A stretch of 64,000 nt of DNA from Streptomyces sp. NBC_01231. Lineage in GTDB: Bacteria > Actinomycetota > Actinomycetes > Streptomycetales > Streptomycetaceae. The notes beneath the pieces are model-generated. The model was not told where the DNA came from. It searched no databases and saw only the letters and a program-made list of their open reading frames with translations. Positions 41,981 to 53,365 of this stretch are shown in pieces. The stretch is from contig CP108521.1 in the NCBI GenBank assembly GCA_035999765.1, forward strand, positions 2,232,001-2,296,000, in the 5' to 3' direction. The position numbers and the translations under genes were made by a program. Numbering within the stretch: the stretch's first letter is position 1; each line of letters starts with the position of its first letter.

Positions 41981-43672
41981 ATGGGGACGCAGACCGTGCA
42001 GGCGGCGGCACGACCCGAGGAACGGCAGACGCGCGGGCGTGTGGTCGTCGACTGGCTGACCACCACCGACCACAAGAAGATCGGCCACCTCTACCTGATC
42101 ACGTCGTTCCTGTTCTTCCTGATCGCCGGTGTCATGGCGCTGCTGATGCGGGCCGAGCTCGCCCGCCCGGGGCTGCAGATCGTGGACAACCAGCAGTTCA
42201 ACCAGCTGTTCACGATGCACGGCACGATCATGCTGCTGCTGTTCGCCACACCGAGTTTCGCGGGCTTCGCCAACGAGCTGATGCCGCTGCAGATCGGCGC
42301 CCCGGACGTCGCCTTCCCCCGGCTGAACATGCTGTCGTACTGGCTGTTCCTCTTCGGCGGCCTGATCGTGCTGGGCTCGCTGCTGGTGCCGTCCGGACCA
42401 GCCGCGTTCGGCTGGTTCGCCTACGCGCCGCTCAACGACTCCGTGCACTCCCCCGGGGTCGGCCCCGACCTGTGGATCATGGGCCTGGCGCTGGCCGGCT
42501 TCGGCACGATCCTCGGCGCGGTCAACTTCATCACCACCATCATCGGGATGCGCGCGCCCGGCATGACGATGTTCCGGATGCCGATCTTCGTCTGGAACAC
42601 CCTGTTCACGTCGATCCTGGTGCTGATGGCGTTCCCGGTGCTGGCCGCCGCGCTGCTGGCCCTGGAGGCGGACCGGCGGTTCGGCGCGCAGGTCTTCGAG
42701 GCGGCCAACGGCGGGGCGCTGCTGTGGCAGCACCTGTTCTGGTTCTTCGGCCATCCCGAGGTGTACATCATCGCGCTGCCGTTCTTCGGGATCATCACGG
42801 AGATCATCCCGGTCTTCAGCCGCAAGCCGATCTTCGGCTATCTGACGCTGGTCGGGGCGACGATGGCGATCACCGGTCTGTCGGTGGTGGTCTGGGCGCA
42901 CCACATGTTCGCGACCGGCGCGGTGCTGCTGCCGTTCTTCTCGTTCATGAGCTTCCTGATCGCGGTGCCGACGGGCGTGAAGTTCTTCAACTGGACCGGG
43001 ACGATGCTCAAGGGCTCGCTGTCCTTCGAGACGCCGATGCTGTGGGCGGTCGGCTTCCTGGTGTCGTTCCTGTTCGGCGGACTGACCGGGGTGATCCTCG
43101 CCTCGCCGCCGATGGACTTCCAGGTCACCGACTCGTACTTCGTGGTCGCCCACTTCCACTACGTCGTCTTCGGCACGGTCGTCTTCGCGACCTTCGCCGG
43201 CTTCTTCTTCTGGTGGCCGAAGTTCACCGGGAAGATGCTCGACGAACGGCTCGGCAAGATCCAGTTCTGGACGCTGTTCGTCGGCTTCCACACCACGTTC
43301 CTGGTGCAGCACTGGCTGGGCGCGGAGGGCATGCCGCGGCGTTACGCGGACTACCTCGCCGCCGACGGCTTCACCGCGCTCAACACCCTGTCGACGATCG
43401 GCGCGTTCCTGCTGGGCATCTCCACGCTGCCGTTCCTCTACAACGTCTGGAAGACCGCCAGGTACGGCGAGAAGGTCGGCGTCGACGACCCCTGGGGCTT
43501 CGGCCGCTCCCTGGAGTGGACGACCTCCTGCCCGCCGCCCCGGCACAACTTCACCACGCTGCCCCGGGTCCGCTCCGAGGCCCCGGCGTTCGATCTGCAC
43601 TATCCCGAGTACGCGGCTCAGATCCCCCAGCCCGAGCCAAAGAGCGAGCAAGCCGGTCCCGAGCGGTCCTGA
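41981..43672 (+). CDS. ctaD: Cytochrome c oxidase subunit I
   Basis: A 563-residue haem-copper oxidase catalytic subunit of the aa3 type, with twelve membrane helices. The low-spin haem a ligand is in [17 protein letters not shown] gives the CuB His and the cross-linked Tyr; AHHMF gives the two further CuB His residues; [11 protein letters not shown] gives the haem a3 and haem a His ligands. KPIFGY and the helix VIII Thr region fit the K proton channel. All key residues are present, so it should be functional. No subunit II, III or bc1 genes are adjacent, so it must join products encoded elsewhere. Its last 122 bp overlap the convergent WYL regulator gene. Confidence 0.95.
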   Translation: MGTQTVQAAARPEERQTRGRVVVDWLTTTDHKKIGHLYLITSFLFFLIAGVMALLMRAELARPGLQIVDNQQFNQLFTMHGTIMLLLFATPSFAGFANELMPLQIGAPDVAFPRLNMLSYWLFLFGGLIVLGSLLVPSGPAAFGWFAYAPLNDSVHSPGVGPDLWIMGLALAGFGTILGAVNFITTIIGMRAPGMTMFRMPIFVWNTLFTSILVLMAFPVLAAALLALEADRRFGAQVFEAANGGALLWQHLFWFFGHPEVYIIALPFFGIITEIIPVFSRKPIFGYLTLVGATMAITGLSVVVWAHHMFATGAVLLPFFSFMSFLIAVPTGVKFFNWTGTMLKGSLSFETPMLWAVGFLVSFLFGGLTGVILASPPMDFQVTDSYFVVAHFHYVVFGTVVFATFAGFFFWWPKFTGKMLDERLGKIQFWTLFVGFHTTFLVQHWLGAEGMPRRYADYLAADGFTALNTLSTIGAFLLGISTLPFLYNVWKTARYGEKVGVDDPWGFGRSLEWTTSCPPPRHNFTTLPRVRSEAPAFDLHYPEYAAQIPQPEPKSEQAGPERS

Positions 43673-44591
43673 TCGCCTCGGTCAGCTCGGCCGGCTCCAG
43701 CACCTCGAACTCGAGGCCCAGCAACATCACGTGGATCACCATCACCTCGAGGCTCGCGGCGCCCGTACGCAGGACGCAGGCGTCCGGCCCGTCGGGCTCC
43801 AGCGTCCCGGCGGACGGCGACACGTGTTCGGCGGCCTCCTCCAGCGGCACCAGCAGCCGGATGGCCGCATGCGAGGCGTACACGCGCGTGGAGACCCCCT
43901 TGGAGACGTAGGCGGCGAGGTCGTCGGCGGGCGGCCTGCGCGGGGCGAAACGCGGGCCGTGCGGTGGCCTGGGAGTGACACGGTCGACGCGGAACGTACG
44001 CCAGTCGTCGCGGTCGACGTCCCAGGCGACCAGGTACCAGCGGCGCTCACTGCACACCAGGCGGTGCGGTTCGACGGTGCGGCGGCTGGGGGTGCCACCG
44101 TGATCGCGGTACTCGAAGCGGAGGCGCTCGGCGTCCCGGCAGAGGTTGGCGAGCTCGGTGAGGACGGCCGGGTCCACGGTGGAGGGAGCGGGACCGCGCA
44201 GCATCGGCACGGTGAAGGCGTTCAGGGCGCTCACGCGGCGGCGCAGCCGGCCCGGCAGCACCTGCTCCAGCTTGGCGAGCGCCCGCACCGAGGTCTCGCC
44301 GATGCCGTCGATGCCCTGCCCGGCGGCCGTGCGCAGGCCCACGGCGACCGCGACGGCCTCGTCGTCGTCCAACAGCAGCGGCGGCAACTCGGCGCCCGCG
44401 CCGAGCTGGTAGCCGCCGCCGGTGCCGGGGCTGGCGTTGACGGGATAGCCCAGCTCGCGAAGCCGGTCCACGTCCCGGCGGACCGTGCGCGGGGTGACAC
44501 CGAGGCGGTCCGCCAGATCGGCGCCGGACCATTCGCGGTGGGCCTGGAGCAGCGAGAGCAGACGCAGCAGACGTGCCGAGGTCTCCAACAT
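43551..44591 (-). CDS. WYL-domain transcriptional regulator (YafY/PafC-like)
   Basis: A 346-residue regulator. The N-terminal HTH_11 winged helix reads [45 protein letters not shown] in pieces. The WYL domain in the middle has the core [32 protein letters not shown], and a C-terminal WCX-like part follows. WYL domains bind nucleic acid or small ligands; PafB/PafC of this family activate the actinobacterial DNA-damage regulon. This protein stands alone rather than as a PafBC pair. The tail after residue about 315 is read antisense to ctaD and may be a late extension. Confidence 0.92.
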   Translation of the reverse strand: MLETSARLLRLLSLLQAHREWSGADLADRLGVTPRTVRRDVDRLRELGYPVNASPGTGGGYQLGAGAELPPLLLDDDEAVAVAVGLRTAAGQGIDGIGETSVRALAKLEQVLPGRLRRRVSALNAFTVPMLRGPAPSTVDPAVLTELANLCRDAERLRFEYRDHGGTPSRRTVEPHRLVCSERRWYLVAWDVDRDDWRTFRVDRVTPRPPHGPRFAPRRPPADDLAAYVSKGVSTRVYASHAAIRLLVPLEEAAEHVSPSAGTLEPDGPDACVLRTGAASLEVMVIHVMLLGLEFEVLEPAELTEAIRTARDRLARSLARAGGSEPRTRDSADRTPGPRSGPGAAW

Positions 44592-44769
44592 GCGTCCGAG
44601 TCTGCCAGCGATCGCGGACAGCCTCTGTCCGCGATCGCGTGGAGGCTGCTGCGGCAGCGCGGTGGGTCCTTGCGGCCGTCGGGCACGGTGGACGCCCGGT
44701 TCCGCGTGTTCGCCCTGCTCCCTCAGGTCGGCCGCCACGGCACGGGAGTGGCGACGGACCGACGACCGC

Positions 44770-45345
<576 letters not shown>

Positions 45346-45453
45346 CTATGCAGCCGGTGCCACGGGGCCGTCCCGGCGCGTCCGAGAAGCCCGAGGGCCC
45401 CACCCGGTCGGCGGACCGGATGGGGCCAGGTGCCGGGACGGCGGGGGCGAACC

Positions 45454-46692
<1,239 letters not shown>

Positions 46693-47475
46693 GTGCCGCG
46701 CATGCTCGACGTCAGCGACGAGGTACGCGCCGAGATCGGCGACGAAGAGGCCGACCGGCTGCTCGCCGGAGAGAACGCCCCCGGCAGTTACGACTGCACG
46801 TCGTGCCGTACCCCGGGCGACTCCGCGCAGGAGCGCACCAGCACCGTCCTGTTCATCGGCGACGAGACCGCCGTCCTGGCCTTCGCCCACTCCAGCTGCC
46901 TGCCGTCCCAGGTCGTGCAGGTCACCGAGGAGCAACTCCAGGGGGCGGTGAAATCCATCACCGGTGCCACCGTCGACCTGGAGCCGGACAGGAGCACGCC
47001 CGAGCAGGCCGTGCTCGGGGTCACCAGCGGGCTCGTCCTGATCGCCGGGGAACTGCACCCCGCGCTGGTCGTCGAGCCGACGGCGCCGATCGTGCGGCCC
47101 GGCGCGACGGGCTCCGGCGACGACTTCCTTCCGCTCCTGATCGAACAGGGGTTCATGCCGCTGACGGCCATCCAGTCCGTGCCCTCCGTACTGCACGGCT
47201 GGTCGGTGCTGTTGGCCGTGGGCCAGCTGCACGCGGTACTGCAGCCGTCACCGAACGGCGGACAGCCGGTCGCCTGGTGGCAGGCGCACCAGCCGCTTCA
47301 GGTGACGGAGAGCTGGCGGGCCGCAGCCAACAAGCACCAGCAAGTACTGCTGTTCGCCGCACCGGTGGGGTCGATCGGCCGGCAGCCGCGCGAGGACCTG
47401 CTGCGGGGCGCGCTGGACAAGGCAGCGGCGAACGGGAAGTTGGTCGCGGCGGCGCTGCCGCTCGCGGGGACCTGA
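46693..47475 (+). CDS. Streptomyces hypothetical protein with a CxxC-like motif
   Basis: A 260-residue soluble protein I cannot assign. It opens RMLDVSDEVRAEIGDEEADRLL, has YDCTSCRTPGD (CxxC) near residue 35 and a third Cys in AHSSCLPS, which could bind metal or form a disulfide. The middle and C-terminal parts read as a compact alpha/beta protein without signal or membrane segments. GAGGGAG lies upstream of the GTG start. The next gene begins 84 bp later after a hairpin, so the two may form a transcription unit with partial termination. Confidence 0.75.
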   Translation: MPRMLDVSDEVRAEIGDEEADRLLAGENAPGSYDCTSCRTPGDSAQERTSTVLFIGDETAVLAFAHSSCLPSQVVQVTEEQLQGAVKSITGATVDLEPDRSTPEQAVLGVTSGLVLIAGELHPALVVEPTAPIVRPGATGSGDDFLPLLIEQGFMPLTAIQSVPSVLHGWSVLLAVGQLHAVLQPSPNGGQPVAWWQAHQPLQVTESWRAAANKHQQVLLFAAPVGSIGRQPREDLLRGALDKAAANGKLVAAALPLAGT

Positions 47476-47489
47476 GCGGCAGCGGTTCC

Positions 47490-47527
47490 GCGGCTGGGGT
47501 GGCGCCCCTAAAGGGCGCCCCAGCCGC
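47490..47527 (+). terminator. GC-rich hairpin after the hypothetical gene
   Basis: GCGGCTGGGG... at 47490-47507 pairs with 47513-47527, with a 3 nt bulge on the left arm. It lies 14 bp past the stop and upstream of the next small gene. Confidence 0.6.
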
Positions 47528-47559
47528 ATCCCCGATGGCTCGGGGTCGTTTGGACATAC

Positions 47560-47937
47560 GTGCACATCTACGACGTTCCCCGCCGCCGGCCCTACCAGTC
47601 GGTTCCGTCCGCGCGGTCGACTCAGGACCGCTTGGGCGGCCCATCGGCCACGCCGATCTACGACGCGCTCTACGCCGAGTACGTCAAGTCGTTCCGTTCG
47701 CTGCCGGGTGACCGCAGCGGCGAGGAGGACCTGGGCTTCACCGCTTTCGGGAACACCCCGCACAGCACGGGCTCGTTCAACAACTCCTACAGCGCGTACA
47801 GCGCGGGGGCGTACAGCGCCCGTCAGCAGTCGCAGTGGCAGCGGGTGGGGCAGATCGGGCAGCAGCACAGCGCGCACAGCACCGGGATGCACCACGTTCC
47901 GGCGGCGCTGCCGCCCGGGCCTCGCAGGGGCGCCTGA
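47560..47937 (+). CDS. Streptomyces hypothetical protein rich in Ser, Tyr and Gln (DUF6643-like)
   Basis: A 125-residue protein. The N-terminal third has a basic YDVPRRRPYQSVPS segment; the middle YDALYAEYVKSFRSLPGDRSGEEDLGFTAFG looks folded; the C-terminal half is low-complexity (SAYSAGAYSARQQSQW, then HSTGMHHVP). I recall this family as DUF6643 but am not certain. No function is known to me. The start is GTG at 47560. A 20-bp hairpin terminator follows. Confidence 0.7.
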   Translation: MHIYDVPRRRPYQSVPSARSTQDRLGGPSATPIYDALYAEYVKSFRSLPGDRSGEEDLGFTAFGNTPHSTGSFNNSYSAYSAGAYSARQQSQWQRVGQIGQQHSAHSTGMHHVPAALPPGPRRGA

Positions 47938-47959
47938 GACGGTCCCGGGTGTTCGGCGG

Positions 47960-48003
47960 GTATGAGGAAGGGCGGCCCCGGTCGGGGCCGCCCTTCCTCA
48001 TAC
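47960..48003. terminator. 20-bp perfect hairpin, bidirectional terminator
   Basis: The arms at 47960-47979 and 47984-48003 are perfectly complementary around a GGTC loop. It lies between the convergent DUF6643-like and der genes. Confidence 0.92.
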
Positions 48004-48008
48004 CGGCG

Positions 48009-49484
48009 TCACTTCTTCTTGCCGCGCTTCTCGCGCACCCGCACCGAGATGTGGATCGGCGTGCCGTCGAAGCCGAACTCCTCGCGCAGGCGGCGCTCGA
48101 TGAAGCGCCGGTAGCCCGCCTCGATGAAGCCGGACGCGAACAGCACGAACCGCGGGGGCTTGGTGCCGGCCTGGGTACCGAAGAGGATGCGGGGCTGCTT
48201 GCCGCCCCGCACGGGGTGCGGGTGGGCGGCGACCAGTTCACCGAGGAAGGCGTTCAGACGGCCTGTGGGGACCCTGGTCTCCCAGCCGGCGAGGGCCGTT
48301 TCGATGGCCGGGACCAGCTTCTCCATGTGCCGGCCGGTCTGCGCCGAGACGTTCACCCGGGGCGCCCAGGCGACCTGGCCGAACTCGGTCTCGATCTCCC
48401 GCTCCAGGTAGTAGCGGCGCTCCTCGTCGAGGGTGTCCCACTTGTTGTAGGCGATCACCATCGCGCGGCCCGCCTCCACGGCCATGCTGACGATCCGCTG
48501 GTCCTGGACCGAGATGGGCTCGGAGGCGTCGATCAGGATGACCGCCACCTCGGCCTTCTCAACGGCGGCAGCGGTGCGCAACGAGGCGTAGTAGTCGGCG
48601 CCCTGCTGGAGGTGGACGCGCTTGCGGATGCCCGCCGTGTCGACGAACTTCCAGATCACGCCGCCGAGTTCGATGAGTTCGTCGACCGGGTCGCGGGTGG
48701 TGCCCGCGATTTCGTTGACGACGACGCGCTCCTCGCCGGCCACCTTGTTCAGCAGCGAGGACTTGCCGACGTTCGGGCGGCCGATCAGAGCGATGCGGCG
48801 CGGGCCGCCGACCCCGGTGCCGAAGGTCTGCTCGGGGGCGTCCGGCAAGGCTTCCAGGACGGCGTCCAGCATGTCGCCGGTGCCGCGGCCGTGCAGCGCC
48901 GAGACCGGGTACGGCTCGCCGAGGCCCAGGGACCACAGGTAGGACGCGTCCGCCTCGCCGCTCTGGCCGTCGACCTTGTTGGCGGCCAGGACCACGGGCT
49001 TGCCCGCCTTGCGCAGCAGCCGTACGACCGCCTCGTCGGTGTCGGTGGCGCCGACCTTGGCGTCGACGACGAACACGACGGCGTCGGCGGCCTCGATCGC
49101 GTACTCGGCCTGGGCGGCCACGGAGGCGTCGATGCCGAGGACGTCCTGCTCCCAGCCGCCGGTGTCGACGACCTTGAAGCGGCGGCCCGCCCACTCTGCC
49201 TCGTAGGTGACCCGGTCGCGGGTGACACCCGGCTTGTCCTCGACGACGGCCTCACGGCGGCCGATGATCCGGTTCACCAGGGTCGACTTGCCGACATTCG
49301 GGCGGCCGACGACGGCGAGGACGGGAAGCGGACCGTGACCGGCCGCCTCGATCGCGCCCTCGACGTCCTCGATGTCGAAGCCCTCTTCCTCGGCGAGCTC
49401 CATGAACTCCGAGTACTCGGCATCGCCGAGCGCTCCGTGGTCGTGCTCCTCGCCCGAGCCGTCGGAGTGGATGTGGTCGTTCAT
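48009..49484 (-). CDS. der: Ribosome assembly GTPase Der (EngA)
   Basis: A 491-residue double GTPase needed for 50S subunit maturation. After an acidic N-terminal extension (about residues 1-50, His/Asp/Glu-rich) come two G domains: [14 protein letters not shown] with DTGGWE and ANKVDG, and [14 protein letters not shown] with DTAGIR and YNKWD. The KH-like C-terminal domain runs to the basic end [10 protein letters not shown] chose the ATG at 49484 (MNDHIHSDG); GAGGTACGG lies upstream, and a GTG at 49547 gives a 21-residue longer form. It is third in the cmk-plsC-der cluster. Confidence 0.95.
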   Translation of the reverse strand: MNDHIHSDGSGEEHDHGALGDAEYSEFMELAEEEGFDIEDVEGAIEAAGHGPLPVLAVVGRPNVGKSTLVNRIIGRREAVVEDKPGVTRDRVTYEAEWAGRRFKVVDTGGWEQDVLGIDASVAAQAEYAIEAADAVVFVVDAKVGATDTDEAVVRLLRKAGKPVVLAANKVDGQSGEADASYLWSLGLGEPYPVSALHGRGTGDMLDAVLEALPDAPEQTFGTGVGGPRRIALIGRPNVGKSSLLNKVAGEERVVVNEIAGTTRDPVDELIELGGVIWKFVDTAGIRKRVHLQQGADYYASLRTAAAVEKAEVAVILIDASEPISVQDQRIVSMAVEAGRAMVIAYNKWDTLDEERRYYLEREIETEFGQVAWAPRVNVSAQTGRHMEKLVPAIETALAGWETRVPTGRLNAFLGELVAAHPHPVRGGKQPRILFGTQAGTKPPRFVLFASGFIEAGYRRFIERRLREEFGFDGTPIHISVRVREKRGKKK

Positions 49485-49589
49485 GAAGTCCGTACCTCGT
49501 TCATCGTGGTGATCGGTGGAGCATCCGGTTTCCTCCGGTTGATCCACTACTCAGTGTCGCCCAGCGCCCTCATGGACGCCCGGCTTTTT

Positions 49590-50246
49590 TCACCGGCGGC
49601 CGGTCAGCCGCCTGGCGTTCTCCAGGTGCGCGGTGAGCTGCTTCTGGATGCGTTCGGTCGCCTCGTCGAGCGCCTTGCGCGTACGTCGTCCGCTACCGTC
49701 GCCCGCCTCGAAGGGATCGCCGAAGACGACGTCGACGCGGCTACGCAGAGGAGGCAGTCCCTTGACCAACCGTCCGGGCCGGTCGGAACTTCCCAGGACG
49801 GCCACCGGGACGATCGGAGCGCCGCCGCGTACGGCGAAGTACGCGAGCCCGGCGCGCAGCGCGGCGAAGTCTCCCTCGCCCCGGGTGCCCTCCGGGAAGA
49901 TCCCGAGGCACCCGCCGTTGTCCAGCACGCCCAGCGCCTGGGTGATCGCCGTGCGGTCGGTGGTGTCGCGGTCGACCTTGACCTGTCCGATGCCGAGCAG
50001 GAAGGGGTCGAGCGGTCCGATGAACGCTTCCTTCTTGATCAGGAAGTGCGTCGGCCGCGGCGCCACGCCCATGACCATCGGGCCGTCGATGTTGTGGGAG
50101 TGGTTGACGGCGAAGATCACCGGACCGGACACGGGCACCTTCCAGGCACCCAGCACCCGCGGCTTCCACAGGCCGTACATCAGGCCGACGCCGATGCGCC
50201 GCCCCACCTCGGCGCCCTTCTCCGAGGGCACGGACGGACCACTCAC
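49590..50246 (-). CDS. 1-acyl-glycerol-3-phosphate acyltransferase (PlsC family)
   Basis: A 218-residue membrane-associated acyltransferase for phosphatidic acid synthesis. Block I is AVNHSHNIDGPM, which is NHSxxxD, slightly different from the usual HX4D-containing NHxSxxD. Block III is LGIFPEGTRGEG and block IV VPVAVLG. A hydrophobic segment (residues about 20-45) attaches it to the membrane. The GTG start overlaps the cmk stop (GTGA) with GGAGAAG upstream. It is co-translated with cmk, a common actinobacterial arrangement. Confidence 0.93.
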   Translation of the reverse strand: MSGPSVPSEKGAEVGRRIGVGLMYGLWKPRVLGAWKVPVSGPVIFAVNHSHNIDGPMVMGVAPRPTHFLIKKEAFIGPLDPFLLGIGQVKVDRDTTDRTAITQALGVLDNGGCLGIFPEGTRGEGDFAALRAGLAYFAVRGGAPIVPVAVLGSSDRPGRLVKGLPPLRSRVDVVFGDPFEAGDGSGRRTRKALDEATERIQKQLTAHLENARRLTGRR

Positions 50247-50929
50247 GTCGCGTCCCGCTTCTCCTCGACGAGCGTGACGACGCACTCGATGACCTGCGCG
50301 AGGGTGAGCTCGGTGGTGTCGACCTCGACCGCGTCGTCCGCCTTGGCTAGCGGCGAGGTCTTACGGCTGGAGTCGGCCGCGTCCCGCTTGATCAGGGCCT
50401 CGCGGGTGGCGTTGACGTCGGCGCCCTTGAGCTCGCCGCTGCGCCGGGCCGCGCGGGCCTCGGCGGAGGCGGTCAGGAAGACCTTCAGGTCGGCGTCGGG
50501 CAGCACGGTCGTACCGATGTCGCGGCCCTCCACGACGATCCCCTTCTCGGCGCCGGCCGCGATGGAGCGCTGCAGCTCGGTGATCCGAGCCCGCACATCG
50601 GGCACCGCGCTGACCGCACTGACCTTGGAGGTGACCTCCTGGGTACGGATCGCGGCGGCCACGTCGGTGCCGTCGACCGTGATCGTCGGGTTCGCCGGGT
50701 CGGTGCCGGAGACGATGTCCGCCTTGCCGGCCACGGCGGCGATCGCCGACGGGTCGTCGGTGTCGATCCCGTTGGCCACCATCCACCAGGTGATCGCCCG
50801 GTACTGGGCGCCGGTGTCCAGGTAGCTCAGGTCGAGCTGCGCGGCGACGGCCTTGGACGTGCTCGACTTACCCGTGCCGGAGGGACCGTCTATGGCGACA
50901 ATCACGGGCTGGGCGGCGCCGTTTTCCAC
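50243..50929 (-). CDS. cmk: Cytidylate kinase
   Basis: A 228-residue kinase that phosphorylates CMP and dCMP. It has the P-loop VIVAIDGPSGTGKSS, then YLDTGAQYRAITWW for CMP binding, EGRDIGTTVLPDADLKVFLTASAEARAARR in pieces, and a lid region with R(D/S)xxDSxR (KRDAADSSRKTSPL). GTG at 50929 was chosen because it follows GGAAGG and starts just before the P-loop; the frame extends 20 codons upstream. It is the first gene of cmk-plsC-der and 125 bp after tyrA. Confidence 0.95.
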   Translation of the reverse strand: MENGAAQPVIVAIDGPSGTGKSSTSKAVAAQLDLSYLDTGAQYRAITWWMVANGIDTDDPSAIAAVAGKADIVSGTDPANPTITVDGTDVAAAIRTQEVTSKVSAVSAVPDVRARITELQRSIAAGAEKGIVVEGRDIGTTVLPDADLKVFLTASAEARAARRSGELKGADVNATREALIKRDAADSSRKTSPLAKADDAVEVDTTELTLAQVIECVVTLVEEKRDAT

Positions 50930-51053
50930 GGGGGGACACCTTCCTGGTGCGGTGCGGTGGGGTGTGCGGGGCGCGATCGTGCCCCGCACAAGGTTACTGG
51001 CTCCCCGGGCCCCCTCTTACAGACGGATGATCGGCACGCTCGGGCGCGGGCGG

Positions 51054-52139
51054 TCACTGCCGGATGGCCCAGCCCCGTTCCTTCAGCGCCACCGTGAGCA
51101 CGGGCGCCGCCTTCGGCTCCACCATCAGCTGCACCAGGCCCGCCTGCTGCCCGGTCGCGTGCTCGATACGGACGTCCTCGATGTTGACCCCGGCCATCCC
51201 GGCGTCCGCGAAGATGCGGGCCAGTTGGCCCGGCTGGTCGTCGATCAGGACGGCCACGACCTCGTACGCCCGCGGGGCCGACCCGTGCTTGCCGGGCACG
51301 CGGACCTGGCCCGCGTTGCCGCGCCGCAGGACGCCCTCGATGCCGACGGTGCCCTCCCGGCGCTTGTCCTCGTCGGAGGACTGGAGGGCGCGCAGGGCCC
51401 GGACCGTCTCCTCGAGGTCCGCGGAGACGTCCGTGAGGAGGTCGGCGACCGGCCCTGGGTTCGCGGACAGGATGTCGATCCACATCCGGGGGTCGGAGGC
51501 CGCGATCCGGGTCACGTCCCGGATGCCCTGTCCGCACAGCCGTACGGCGGCCTCCTCGGCGTTCTCCAGACGGGCGGCGACCATGCTGGACACCAGGTGG
51601 GGCATGTGGGAGACGAGCGCGACGGCCCGGTCGTGGGCGTCGGCGTCCATCACCACCGGCACCGCGCGGCAGTGCGAGACCAGCTCCAGGGCGAGGTTCA
51701 GGACCTCGGTGTCGGTGCCGCGGGTCGGCGTCAGCACCCAGGGCCGGCCCTCGAACAGGTCGCCGGTGGCCGCCAGCGGTCCCGACTTCTCGCGGCCGGA
51801 CATCGGGTGGGTGCCGATGTACGGCGACAGGTCCAGGCCGAGCCCCTCCAGCTCGCGGCGCGGACCGCCCTTGACGCTGGCCACGTCGATGTAGCCACGG
51901 GCGGCACCCCGGCGCATGACGTCCGCGAGCACCCCGGCCACATGGGCGGGAGGGGCGGCGACGATCGCGAGGTCGACGGGCCCCTCGGGCGCCTCGTCGG
52001 TGCCGGCGCCGAGCGCGGCGGCGGTGCGGGCCTGCTCGGGGTCGTGGTCGGCGAGGTGGACGACGACGCCACGCTCGGTCAGCGCGAGCGCGGCGGACGT
52101 ACCGATGAGGCCGGTTCCGATGACAAGGGCGGTTCTCAC
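51054..52139 (-). CDS. tyrA: Prephenate dehydrogenase with ACT domain
   Basis: A 361-residue NAD(P)-dependent enzyme that turns prephenate into 4-hydroxyphenylpyruvate for tyrosine. The Rossmann start is ALVIGTGLIGTSAALAL, IGTHPMSGREKSGP is the prephenate-binding region with the catalytic His, and a C-terminal ACT domain (VAVLIDDQPGQLARIF) likely senses an aromatic amino acid. It starts with GTG overlapping the aroH stop (GTGA), so the two successive shikimate-branch enzymes are made together. Confidence 0.95.
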   Translation of the reverse strand: MRTALVIGTGLIGTSAALALTERGVVVHLADHDPEQARTAAALGAGTDEAPEGPVDLAIVAAPPAHVAGVLADVMRRGAARGYIDVASVKGGPRRELEGLGLDLSPYIGTHPMSGREKSGPLAATGDLFEGRPWVLTPTRGTDTEVLNLALELVSHCRAVPVVMDADAHDRAVALVSHMPHLVSSMVAARLENAEEAAVRLCGQGIRDVTRIAASDPRMWIDILSANPGPVADLLTDVSADLEETVRALRALQSSDEDKRREGTVGIEGVLRRGNAGQVRVPGKHGSAPRAYEVVAVLIDDQPGQLARIFADAGMAGVNIEDVRIEHATGQQAGLVQLMVEPKAAPVLTVALKERGWAIRQ

Positions 52140-52504
52140 TGGGCGATGTCCTTGCGCAGGGCCCCCGCGGCGCCGAGGTAGACGTGCGCGATGTCGGCGC
52201 GGGGCCGGGCGGACTCGATGTGCGCGAGGACCCGGACCACCCGGGGCATGGCGCCCTCGATGTCGAGTTCCTGGGCACAGATCAGCGGTACGTCGGCGAA
52301 GCCGGTGCCGAGCTTGCGGGCGGCGGCCGCCGGGAAGTCACTGTGCAGATCGGGCGTGGCCGTGAACCAGATGCTGATCAGGTCGTCGGCGGTCAGGCCG
52401 TTCCGCTCCATGATGGCGGTGAGCAGGGCTCCGACCTGCTCGTCCATGTGGCCGGCCTCGTCCTTGTCGAGTTGGACGGCGCCCCGGACCGCTCGTACCG
52501 CCAC
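52136..52504 (-). CDS. aroH: Chorismate mutase, AroH type
   Basis: A 122-residue monofunctional chorismate mutase of the trimeric Bacillus-like AroH fold, converting chorismate to prephenate. AVRAVRGAVQLDKDEAGHM opens the domain with the substrate-binding Arg, and the ISIWFTATPDLHSDFPAAAAR stretch and PLICAQELDIEGAMPRVVRVLAH (in pieces) carry the other active-site residues. The GTG start is at 52504. It precedes tyrA with a 4 bp overlap, giving both steps from chorismate to hydroxyphenylpyruvate in one unit. Confidence 0.95.
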   Translation of the reverse strand: MAVRAVRGAVQLDKDEAGHMDEQVGALLTAIMERNGLTADDLISIWFTATPDLHSDFPAAAARKLGTGFADVPLICAQELDIEGAMPRVVRVLAHIESARPRADIAHVYLGAAGALRKDIAQ

Positions 52505-52849
52505 GGCGATGCTCCTTGCTGATGTACGGCTCTTGGTGTGTCCAGCGTAGTCAGCCCCCGTCGGGCCGGTACGCGGCGCCCGCCCCCTGAGACACCCTCC
52601 TCATACCCTGACAATGTGGTCCAATTCTCCCCACTCCGACACTTGCGGGGAGAACACCCACGTGGGCGTGGCGAAGGGACTCGGTCCTGCGGTGCTTCTT
52701 CTTCGATGCTTTCGGTGCCACGATGCTGCTCCGTCGGCAACGGCTGCCCGGCAGGCCGCTGCCGCTCGTCGGCGGGCCGGTCCTCGCCGCTCTCGCCTCG
52801 TCCGGCCGGCCTCAGCCCTCTGGTTCTCACGCATCTTCGGAGTGACGAC
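52505..52849. other. Divergent intergenic region between aroH and the Rieske lipoprotein gene
   Basis: No gene is supported in this 345 bp; the open frames on both strands are GC-rich shadows. It should hold promoters in both directions. A TACCCT hexamer near 52604-52609, on the plus strand, is a weak -10 candidate. Confidence 0.45.
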
Positions 52850-53257
52850 ATGACCGACAGCCCCACGCGTCGCACCATTCTTCTCGCGGCGGGCGGGGCG
52901 GGCGCCGCGGCGCTGACCGCGGGCTGCGGCGAGTCCGGTGACGACAAGGCCTCCTCGCACGCCTCCCCCGGGCAGGAACTGGCCAAGACGGCCGACATCC
53001 CGGTCGGCGGCGGCAAGATCTTCAAGGACGAGGAGATCGTCGTCACCCAGCCCAAGCAGGGCGAGTTCAAGGGCTTCTCGAACATCTGCACACACGCACA
53101 GTGTCCGGTGGCCGGCGTCTCGGACGGCACCATCAACTGCACCTGCCACGGCAGCAAGTTCAACATCACGGACGGGTCGGTGGCCCACGACCCGGCGACG
53201 CGACCGCTGCCCGAGAAGAAGATCACGGTGCAGGGCGACTCGATCCGCCTGGCCTGA
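52850..53257 (+). CDS. Rieske [2Fe-2S] lipoprotein, Tat-exported
   Basis: A 135-residue exported iron-sulfur protein. The N-terminal TRRTILLAAGG is a twin-arginine signal, and LTAGC is a lipobox that would anchor it outside the membrane. The Rieske domain has CTHAQCP and CTCHGSKFN, supplying two Cys and two His ligands of the cluster, with a disulfide Cys in each loop. It resembles the small stand-alone Rieske proteins of Actinobacteria, not the bc1 subunit. Its electron partner is unknown. GGAG lies 9 nt before the ATG. Confidence 0.92.
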   Translation: MTDSPTRRTILLAAGGAGAAALTAGCGESGDDKASSHASPGQELAKTADIPVGGGKIFKDEEIVVTQPKQGEFKGFSNICTHAQCPVAGVSDGTINCTCHGSKFNITDGSVAHDPATRPLPEKKITVQGDSIRLA

Positions 53258-53365
53258 GGATCATCCGGGCCGCCCGTTCGTCACCGGCCCGCCCTCCGGG
53301 CGTCTGACCGGCAGCCCGCCACCGGCCTCCGTCCCGGCGCCCGGCGGGCGGTCACCAGCGGCCCG

